13,784 nt of DNA. It comes from Cryomorphaceae bacterium. Lineage in GTDB: Bacteria; Bacteroidota; Bacteroidia; Flavobacteriales; Schleiferiaceae. The notes below the pieces were generated by a model, which saw nothing but the letters and a program-made list of their open reading frames with translations, searched no databases and had not been told where the DNA came from. Numbering within the stretch: the stretch's first letter is position 1; every line of letters starts with the position of its first letter. A program made the translations under genes and the position numbers. Positions 6,648 through 12,870 of the stretch are shown in pieces. The DNA is taken from positions 1 through 13,784 of the forward strand of contig DMDX01000036.1 of the NCBI GenBank assembly GCA_003451355.1, read 5' to 3'.

Positions 6648-7838
6648 AACCAGTTCTTTATTGACCTCCGCAAACGCCCGTACCGCCTTGTCGATGTGTT
6701 CGGGCGTATGGGCGGCTGAGAGCTGCACGCGGATGCGGGCTTGGCCTTTGGGCACGACGGGAAAGAAGAATCCGATGACGTAGATTCCGCGCTGCAAAAG
6801 GGCGTCGGCGAAGCGCTGGGCAAGGGCCGCGTCGTAGAGCATGACGGGAACGATGGCCGATTCGCCGTCTTTGAACTCGAGTCCGGCTTCGCGCAGGCCG
6901 GCCTTGAAGCGGGCCACATTGTCCATGAGGCGGTCGCGCAGCTCGGTGGTGCGGTCGAGCAGGTCGAGTACGGCGAGGCTGGCTCCGACGATGGATGGGG
7001 CGAGGCTGTTGCTAAAGAGGTAGGGGCGCGAGCGCTGGCGGAGCATTTCGATGAGCTCCTTGCGGCCGGTGGTGAATCCGCCCATGGCGCCGCCGAGGGC
7101 TTTGCCGAGGGTTCCGGTAATGATGTCGACGCGACCGAGGACGCCGCGCAGCTCGATCGAACCGCGTCCAGTGGCGCCGATGAATCCGGTGGCGTGGCAC
7201 TCGTCGACCATGACAAGGGCGTCGTACTGGTCGGCCAAGTCGCAGATTCGGTCCATTTGGGCTACGTATCCGTCCATTGAGAAGACTCCGTCGGTGACGA
7301 TGAGCTTGGTGCGGGCTCCGGCCGCGTCGGCCGCCTTGAGTTGGGCCTCGAGGTCGGCCATGTCGTTGTTGGCGTAGCGGTAGCGCTGGGCCTTGCAGAG
7401 GCGGACTCCGTCGATGATGGAGGCGTGGTTGAGGCTGTCGCTGATGATCGCGTCTTCTTCGCCGAGTAGGGGCTCAAAAACTCCGCCGTTGGCGTCAAAT
7501 GCGGCGGCGTACAAAATCGTGTCTTCGGTGTGCAAAAACTCGGCGAGGCGCAGCTCGAGCTGGCGGTGAATGTCCTGGGTTCCGCAGATAAAACGCACCG
7601 AACTCATACCAAACCCGCGCTCATCAAGGGTGCGGTGGGCGGCGGCAAGCACGTCAGGGTGGCTGCTAAGGCCGAGGTAGTTGTTGGCGCAAAAATTCAG
7701 CACTTCGGACCCGTCGGCCAAGGTGATGACGGCGTCCTGCGGAGAGGCGATAATGCGTTCGCGCTTAAAAAGGCCCTGCTCGTCGACGGACTTCAGCTCG
7801 TCGCGCAGGCGCTGGTAAAAGGTTTCACGAGAATTCAT
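6642..7838 (-). CDS. kbl: Glycine C-acetyltransferase (2-amino-3-ketobutyrate CoA ligase)
   Basis: Kbl is a pyridoxal-phosphate enzyme of the alpha-oxoamine synthase family. It cleaves 2-amino-3-oxobutyrate with CoA to glycine and acetyl-CoA, the second step of threonine breakdown after threonine dehydrogenase. The protein is 398 aa, the same length as E. coli Kbl. The start gives MNSRETFYQRLRDEL. PLP-site features are visible: NFCANNYLGL near the N-terminus, SLNHAS with His138, VDECHATG with Asp212 and His215, and the Schiff-base lysine in TLGKALGG at Lys246. Alternatives in the family (BioF, HemA/ALAS, serine palmitoyltransferase) are less likely given the overall Kbl-like sequence. The frame is open far upstream, but that is an effect of high GC inside the helicase gene. 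The start overlaps the helicase 3' end by 14 bases, so the two are probably translationally coupled. No threonine dehydrogenase lies in this window. Confidence 0.97.
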   Translation of the reverse strand: MNSRETFYQRLRDELKSVDEQGLFKRERIIASPQDAVITLADGSEVLNFCANNYLGLSSHPDVLAAAHRTLDERGFGMSSVRFICGTQDIHRQLELRLAEFLHTEDTILYAAAFDANGGVFEPLLGEEDAIISDSLNHASIIDGVRLCKAQRYRYANNDMADLEAQLKAADAAGARTKLIVTDGVFSMDGYVAQMDRICDLADQYDALVMVDECHATGFIGATGRGSIELRGVLGRVDIITGTLGKALGGAMGGFTTGRKELIEMLRQRSRPYLFSNSLAPSIVGASLAVLDLLDRTTELRDRLMDNVARFKAGLREAGLEFKDGESAIVPVMLYDAALAQRFADALLQRGIYVIGFFFPVVPKGQARIRVQLSAAHTPEHIDKAVRAFAEVNKELVG

Positions 7839-10800
7839 GACGTAGGATTGTGGGTCTGCGAAGGTAGAGGACGACGGGCAGCGGACGCTCACCCAAAACC
7901 GGTTCGAGCAGGTCGGCGTAGCGACGCACCTGCTCCTCATGCTCGGCCTGCGGAGCACCCGTTTTGTAGTCGGCGACCACCCAGCGTCCGTCGGCGCGGC
8001 GGTAAATGCGGTCGGGGCGCAGCACTCCGCCCTCGTGGAGCAAGCTGCGCTCGGTGTAGGTCTCGGTCGCGGTCCACCAGTCGGCCAGTTCGGGGGCATC
8101 CAGCGCCAGCGCCAAAGTGTCGACGAGGCGGTCGCGTTCGGCGGAATCCAGCTGGCTGCGTTCCGCGGCAGAATAGGCAGCGGCAGCCGCATCACGGCGG
8201 TCGCGAATGCGTTCCAAGGCCGCGTGCAGGGCGTTGCCAAAGCGCTGCTCGGGTTCCTCGTCGCGGGGACGGGCAAGCTTCACGGTATCGGTCCAGTCGC
8301 GGTTGCGCACGGTGCTTTGGTCCCAGGTCGGAGCCGCGGGCGCTGCGGCCTCAGGCGCAGGCATGGCGCCCCAGGCCCAAAGGTTTTCACCAAGCTGCCG
8401 GGCTTCGCCCTGGGCGAGTTCGGCCTCGGCGTGCTGCAGCCACCAGCCTCCGTAGCCCTTTTTGGGGTCGAAGTAGACCCAGAGCTCGTCGACGGCGCGG
8501 GTCGTGGCCACGTACAGCAAGTTGGCGTCGTCAAAGGCTGCGCGCTCGGCGGTTTCGCGCACCCGTTCGGCGTAGGCGGGCCAGCGCTGCCCGACCTCGT
8601 CGAGCAAGCCCTCATTTGAGCTGAATTTGGTGAGCGGAACCAGCGCCGACGGCGGCAAATCAAGATCCGACCCGAGCACTCCACGCGGATCGAGCCATAC
8701 CGGGTCAAAGCGCGGGTTGTCGAGCTGGGCCCAAGGGAAAAAGACGATGGGGTACTCCAGTCCCTTGGCCTTGTGGACGGTGAGCAGTTCGACCGCGTCC
8801 GCCCCCGCCGGAGCCGACACGCTCCACATAGGGGCCCGGCGGGCGTACTCCTCCATAAAGGCCTCGAGGCGGTTGACCTGGCGCTTCGAAAAGTCGAGCA
8901 TGGCGTCGAGCAGGCGCAAGACAAAGGCGTCCGCGTCAGCGTTGAACCCCAATGCCCGGGCGGTGTAGGCGCCCATTTCGTAGAGGCTGAGGCGCCAGGC
9001 GACGTCGGGGCTCCAGCCCGGAATGATGCGGCGCAGCACCGGCTCAAAGTCCTCAGGAATGGGGGCGTCCTGGACCCGGCGGCGCGACTGGCCAAGCAGG
9101 AGCCATTCCTCAGTGCCCACCTGCCACACGCCGGCGCGGCGGAGGCCGCGCAGCACGTCCCACTCACGCTCGGGTTCGCCCGGTCGGAGCATCCAGCGAA
9201 ACAGAGCCACCATGGCCTGAACCGCCGCAGAACCGGTCACCGCCAGCAGCTCCGACGACAAAATCGGGATTCCCTCGGCGGCAAAGCGCTCAGCTACCAT
9301 GCGGCCCTCGGCGCGGCGGCGCATGATCACGGCCATGTCGCCCCAGGACCAGCCGGCGGCACGCCGGCTCCGCACGTCTGCCACCAGTGCGTCGAGCACG
9401 GCGGGATCAAACTCGGACTTGTCTTCGGCCTCGATGCCGCGAAGCTGTACGTAGCCGCCGGAGGCTCCGCGCGGATTTTGCGCCGAATCGGCGTACGCGG
9501 TGCGGTGGTCGTCCTGGCCGAGCTTGGCGGCCAAACCCGTATACAAACGGTTGTTGAACGCGACGATTCCGTGCCGGCTGCGCCAGTTGTCGCCCATGGC
9601 CACAAAGCCCGACATGCCTTCGAGGCCCGGAAGCGCGTCCGACGGACTGTCGCCTTTTTTCGCCCGCGCCACGAGGTCCAAAAACTCCTCGGCGTCTGAG
9701 CCGCGCCAGCGGTAAATGCTTTGCTTGCCGTCGCCGACTACCATGGCTCCCGCGCCCTGCTCGCGGCCGGTCAGGGCGTGCTCCATCAGCGGCCAGAGGT
9801 TGGCCCACTGCATGCGCGAGGTGTCCTGGGCTTCGTCGACCAAAAAGCGGGCGTAGCGCTCGCCGAGGCGTTCGTACAGGTAGCTGGTCGGCTGGTCGCG
9901 CAGCTCGCGGTGGATCAGCGGCTGAAACTTCCAAATAGGCTGGACCCTGAGGCGGTCGAGCACGTCCTCAAGGCGTCGCGCCAGCTCACTGAGCACCGAG
10001 GCGCTGCGGTCGTGGCGGCGAAGTAGGTCGAGCACCACTCCGTCAAGCGCGGTTTCGAGGGGGTCGCCGAGCAGCCCCTTCATCTGCGCCACTACCTCTT
10101 CGGCTTGGTCCCGTAGCGCGGAATCTTTTTGGGCCGCGACCTTTAAAATCGCCACCGGATCGCCCATCAGCGACTTGCGCACGTGCGCCCCCGGAACCCA
10201 CAACTTCGCATCCGGCTTGCGGAGCTTTTTGAAGTAGCTCGCGTACCAGTCAGCGCGGTTAACCGACTCCGCGGGCAAGCTAGCCAGCAACTTCAGCAGC
10301 TTAGGCGCCGCCGCCCGCATCCTGGCGCGCAGGTCGGTGGCCTTTTGGCGCAGATTGGTCTGAAGCTGCCGGTGGCGGTCCAAATCCCAGCCGCGAAGGG
10401 CGGCCACGGCATCGGTCGAGGCCTCTTTGCTGAGGTGCTTGGCCATCGCTTTAAGCGCTTCAAACACGTCAGCCTGCTTGTCGTCTTCGAGGTTGGCGCG
10501 CGCAAAATCAAGCACCAGTTGGGTGAGTGCGGAATCGGTTCCGAGGTCCGACATCAGCTCGTAGACCGCCAAGTCCAGCAGGTAGTCGTCGTCGAGTTCC
10601 ACCTCAAACTGGCTCGGGAGGCCCAATTCAATCGCAAACGTGCGCACCAGGCGGTGGGTAAATTGGTCGAGGGTTCCGAGCGAAACCGCGCCGTAGTCGT
10701 GCAGCATTTCACTCAGGACCGCGGCGGCCCGGCGGCGAAGTTCAGCCGCATCAATGTCGAGCAGCAGCGCGATCTCTTTGGCAATGGGGTCCGCAAAGGG

Positions 10801-11028
10801 GTCGTCGAGTTCGACCGCCTTTTGGAGCGTGCGGAGCACGCGGTCCTTCATTTCGTGTGCGGCCTTGTTGGTGAACGTCAGGCCCAAAATGCGCCGAAAG
10901 GCGCCCGGATCGTCGGGGCGCGCGAGCGCCGCGGCTCCGTACTCGACCGCTAAGCGAAATGTTTTACCCGCCCCCGCGGAGGCGCTGTAGACCGCTATGC
11001 GGGCGGATTCCGAATTCGTGCTCGCCAT
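7825..11028 (-). CDS. AddA/RecB-like UvrD-family helicase-nuclease
   Basis: This protein joins a superfamily 1A helicase to a C-terminal RecB-type nuclease and probably resects double-strand breaks for RecA-dependent repair. It is 1067 aa, somewhat shorter than Firmicutes AddA (about 1200). The Walker A motif ASAGAGKT is at 16-23 and LTFTNKAAHEMK (motif Ia) follows near residue 50. VDEAQD is at 397-402, QSIYRWRGSD at 436-445, TVHKAKGLE at 750-758, and YVATTRAVDELWV near 835. The nuclease domain has a FGNALHAALE motif, Asp1006 in RPDRIYRR, and DYKTG (Asp1020, Lys1022), then EEQVRRYADLL. All catalytic residues appear intact. An AddB-like partner is usual but is not in this window; the next gene downstream is kbl, overlapping by 14 bases. 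RecB or PcrA are less likely, since PcrA lacks the nuclease and RecB normally lies with recC and recD. Confidence 0.93.
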   Translation of the reverse strand: MASTNSESARIAVYSASAGAGKTFRLAVEYGAAALARPDDPGAFRRILGLTFTNKAAHEMKDRVLRTLQKAVELDDPFADPIAKEIALLLDIDAAELRRRAAAVLSEMLHDYGAVSLGTLDQFTHRLVRTFAIELGLPSQFEVELDDDYLLDLAVYELMSDLGTDSALTQLVLDFARANLEDDKQADVFEALKAMAKHLSKEASTDAVAALRGWDLDRHRQLQTNLRQKATDLRARMRAAAPKLLKLLASLPAESVNRADWYASYFKKLRKPDAKLWVPGAHVRKSLMGDPVAILKVAAQKDSALRDQAEEVVAQMKGLLGDPLETALDGVVLDLLRRHDRSASVLSELARRLEDVLDRLRVQPIWKFQPLIHRELRDQPTSYLYERLGERYARFLVDEAQDTSRMQWANLWPLMEHALTGREQGAGAMVVGDGKQSIYRWRGSDAEEFLDLVARAKKGDSPSDALPGLEGMSGFVAMGDNWRSRHGIVAFNNRLYTGLAAKLGQDDHRTAYADSAQNPRGASGGYVQLRGIEAEDKSEFDPAVLDALVADVRSRRAAGWSWGDMAVIMRRRAEGRMVAERFAAEGIPILSSELLAVTGSAAVQAMVALFRWMLRPGEPEREWDVLRGLRRAGVWQVGTEEWLLLGQSRRRVQDAPIPEDFEPVLRRIIPGWSPDVAWRLSLYEMGAYTARALGFNADADAFVLRLLDAMLDFSKRQVNRLEAFMEEYARRAPMWSVSAPAGADAVELLTVHKAKGLEYPIVFFPWAQLDNPRFDPVWLDPRGVLGSDLDLPPSALVPLTKFSSNEGLLDEVGQRWPAYAERVRETAERAAFDDANLLYVATTRAVDELWVYFDPKKGYGGWWLQHAEAELAQGEARQLGENLWAWGAMPAPEAAAPAAPTWDQSTVRNRDWTDTVKLARPRDEEPEQRFGNALHAALERIRDRRDAAAAAYSAAERSQLDSAERDRLVDTLALALDAPELADWWTATETYTERSLLHEGGVLRPDRIYRRADGRWVVADYKTGAPQAEHEEQVRRYADLLEPVLGERPLPVVLYLRRPTILRHEFS

Positions 11029-11034
11029 CGAGGT

Positions 11035-11042
11035 TAAAGTTA
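11035..11042 (-). promoter_or_regulatory. -7-like element (TAACTTTA) of the helicase gene
   Basis: On the minus strand, TAACTTTA is one base from TAnnTTTG and ends 6 bases before the helicase ATG at 11028. This repeats the short-leader layout seen at three plus-strand genes. There is no TTG at the normal -33 spacing. Confidence 0.4.
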
Positions 11043-11066
11043 ACGCGCCGGCCCAACCCTAGGCCC

Positions 11067-11074
11067 TATTTTTG
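11067..11074 (+). promoter_or_regulatory. -7 element (TATTTTTG) of sodA
   Basis: TATTTTTG matches TAnnTTTG exactly, 50 bases before the sodA start. Transcription from here would leave a leader of about 45 bases that holds the palindrome at 11086-11107. No clear -33 box is present in the GC-rich stretch upstream. Confidence 0.5.
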
Positions 11075-11085
11075 CGTTACTACTT

Positions 11086-11107
11086 AACGGAATTCCGTTT
11101 TTAAACG
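11086..11107. repeat. Overlapping palindromes in the sodA leader
   Basis: AACGGAATTCCGTT (11086-11099) is a perfect 14-base palindrome. It overlaps a second inverted repeat, CGTTT-TT-AAACG (11096-11107). Both lie between the sodA -7 box and its start codon, where a bound repressor could block transcription. The regulator is unknown; control by redox state or metal is inference from the gene's function. Confidence 0.5.
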
Positions 11108-11124
11108 CTTATAACCCCGATCCA

Positions 11125-11730
11125 ATGTTTACCCTCCCCAACCTTCCCTACGCGCACAACGCCCTTGAGCCGCACGTAGACGCGCTGACCATGGAAATCC
11201 ACCACGGAAAGCACCACCAAGCCTACGTCAACAACCTCAACGCGGCCATCGAAGGCAGTCCCATGGCTGGCAAGAGCCTCGAGGACCTGATGAAGCAGCA
11301 CAGCGACGTACCTGCCGTACGCAACAACGGCGGAGGCCACTTCAACCACAGCCTCTTCTGGACCGTCATGAGCCCCAACGGAGGCGGACTGCCCACCGGA
11401 GACCTCGCCGCCGACATCAACGCCACCTTCGGAAGCTTTGACGCCTTCAAAGAAGCCTTCGCCAAGGCCGCCGCAACCCGCTTCGGTTCAGGCTGGGCAT
11501 GGCTTTGCGTCAACACCGCCGGCAAGCTCGAAATCTGCTCTACCGCCAACCAAGACAACCCCCTCATGCCAAGCGTGGGCTGCGCCGGAACCCCCATCCT
11601 CGGCCTCGACGTATGGGAGCACGCCTACTACCTGAAGTACCAAAACCGTCGCCCCGACTACGTTTCGGCCTTCTTTAACGTCATCAACTGGGCCGAGGTC
11701 GCGTCGCGCTACGCCGCCGCCAAGAAGTAA
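11125..11730 (+). CDS. sodA: Superoxide dismutase, Fe/Mn family, manganese type
   Basis: The enzyme converts superoxide to hydrogen peroxide and oxygen in the cytoplasm. The protein is 201 aa and aligns along its whole length with E. coli SodA. The metal ligands are His26 (in MEIHHGKHH), His75 (NHSLFW), Asp162 and His166 (DVWEHAYYL). A glycine-rich GGGH segment before the second ligand and Gln143 in STANQDNPLM are the pattern of manganese enzymes; iron enzymes carry the glutamine in the other position. Some Bacteroidota enzymes accept either metal, so the metal in use is not certain. There is no signal peptide. The start gives MFTLPNLPYAHNALEPH, as in the family. The gene stands alone, diverges from the helicase gene and ends before a strong terminator. 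Confidence 0.98.
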   Translation: MFTLPNLPYAHNALEPHVDALTMEIHHGKHHQAYVNNLNAAIEGSPMAGKSLEDLMKQHSDVPAVRNNGGGHFNHSLFWTVMSPNGGGLPTGDLAADINATFGSFDAFKEAFAKAAATRFGSGWAWLCVNTAGKLEICSTANQDNPLMPSVGCAGTPILGLDVWEHAYYLKYQNRRPDYVSAFFNVINWAEVASRYAAAKK

Positions 11731-11760
11731 GTTTTCTTCTTCGGAACCCTTTATAATCAA

Positions 11761-11792
11761 AAACCCCCGGCTCGCGCCGGGGGTTTCTTTTT
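11761..11792. terminator. Strong intrinsic terminator, probably bidirectional
   Basis: AAACCCCCGGC (11761-11771) pairs perfectly with GCCGGGGGTTT (11776-11786) around a TCGC loop, followed on the plus strand by CTTTTT. Read on the minus strand, the stem is followed by TTTTTGATTATAAA, also T-rich. It lies between the convergent sodA (stop at 11730) and PorV-like (stop at 11806) genes and can end both transcripts. Confidence 0.92.
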
Positions 11793-11805
11793 GGACAGGA
11801 ATGGA

Positions 11806-12870
11806 CTAAAGTGAGTATCCGATTCCGATTTGAATATGATTATTCATTGGATTAGTAAGTGCTGACATACCTATAGCATAGCCCGCATCAAACCGCACTT
11901 TGTCTGTTGAATACGACATTCCAAGACCAATGTAATTCAGTGAACCCTTATCGATGGGCTGGTACGAATAACCAGAGCGGATCGCCAGAGCGTCTGTTAC
12001 CTCATAGCTCAAACCAAATGATGGTCGAATCTCCGTGAACTCTTCAGCCATTCCTCCCGGGGCATCAGCCCACGATGTAAATATGGGCGCAAAAAAAGAA
12101 GTTGGAATAGCGCGGCCTGAAACCACGGCTCCATTTGCATCCACAATAGGAGCAGTCGGAGCAAGTATCTTCTCTAATTGTATCGACCAATTCAGCGCGC
12201 GATCTGCAATTTCTGTGGTGTTCATGTATGCAACGCGGAACCGTGTTGGGGCAAACCCACTCGCTCCGTTTTCAGAAGTCATCTTAGGTCCAAGCTCGCT
12301 CAATTGGATGAGCAAATCTGATTGTTCACCAAGAGCGAGTAACCAAGCAAGGTCAATATTTATGGCACTAGATTTAGCACTATTATCCTGACCTTGAAAC
12401 AAATCCGAGTACAAATACCGAAGTCCAGCGCCCATGGTCAGTCGCTCAGTTAACGGTAAACTGTAGTTTACAGACACATCGACAACGTACGGTGTGATTG
12501 TCCCTAGTTCATTTCCTTCGTTATCACGAGCCAACACACTACCAGCTTGATAATAGCGAAACGCACCACTGAGAATTCCATTCCCTACGCTAGATGAACC
12601 GTAACCAGTTCCCATCATTGAGTTTGGCTGACCAGCAACCATCGTGGGAATGAAATTCACTCCAAACGTTGTGCGCGGGTCTTCACTTCGCTGCACTGGG
12701 CTCACAAAGAGGGAGCCCGAACCTAAATCGCCCCTTAAGAGCGTAGTGCCCGTCGAAAGCATACGAGCGTCCGCAGGACGTGTCAAGTGATTGAATCCGC
12801 TTAAAACGGGATTTGTAGCATTTGCCGTAAGACAAATTGCGCTTGTGATCGCTAAGATGCTCGTTTTCAT
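11806..12870 (-). CDS. PorV/LptO-like outer-membrane protein (type IX secretion family)
   Basis: PorV is an outer-membrane beta-barrel of the Bacteroidota type IX secretion system. It carries folded cargo from the translocon to the sortase PorU. This 354-aa protein has a signal peptide (residues 1-18, cut after LTANA). The rest is alternating barrel-like sequence with PorV landmarks: PADAR at 32-36, GLRYLYSDLFQGQ at 149-161, EKILAPTAPI at 233-242, SWADAPGG at 266-273 and a glycine-rich C-terminal strand. It is slightly shorter than usual PorV (about 380-400), and the normal N-terminal SMHWNPA-like segment is not recognisable. It therefore looks like a divergent paralog rather than the core PorV, which is normally linked to porU. 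Its ATG overlaps the stop of the upstream thioredoxin gene as ATGA. Base use is much more AT-rich than in the genes to the left. Another FadL/PorV-superfamily barrel is possible. Confidence 0.75.
   Translation of the reverse strand: MKTSILAITSAICLTANATNPVLSGFNHLTRPADARMLSTGTTLLRGDLGSGSLFVSPVQRSEDPRTTFGVNFIPTMVAGQPNSMMGTGYGSSSVGNGILSGAFRYYQAGSVLARDNEGNELGTITPYVVDVSVNYSLPLTERLTMGAGLRYLYSDLFQGQDNSAKSSAINIDLAWLLALGEQSDLLIQLSELGPKMTSENGASGFAPTRFRVAYMNTTEIADRALNWSIQLEKILAPTAPIVDANGAVVSGRAIPTSFFAPIFTSWADAPGGMAEEFTEIRPSFGLSYEVTDALAIRSGYSYQPIDKGSLNYIGLGMSYSTDKVRFDAGYAIGMSALTNPMNNHIQIGIGYSL

Noticed and set aside
7839..8276. Upstream extension of the kbl frame to give 544 aa
   Set aside because: The extra N-terminus is shadow sequence inside the helicase nuclease domain. 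Start at 7838 gives exactly the family length of 398 aa.
7530..8624. A 364-aa plus-strand open frame antisense to kbl and the helicase gene
   Set aside because: Its translation is low-complexity, very rich in Arg, Ala and Pro, and it lies opposite conserved domains of both real genes.
8773..9699. A 308-aa plus-strand open frame inside the helicase gene
   Set aside because: It is a shadow of the helicase coding frame, with no promoter or known motif.
10183..10953. A 256-aa plus-strand open frame opposite the helicase N-terminus
   Set aside because: It covers DNA encoding the intact helicase motif region, has no domain I recognise, and shares the features of the other GC-driven shadows.
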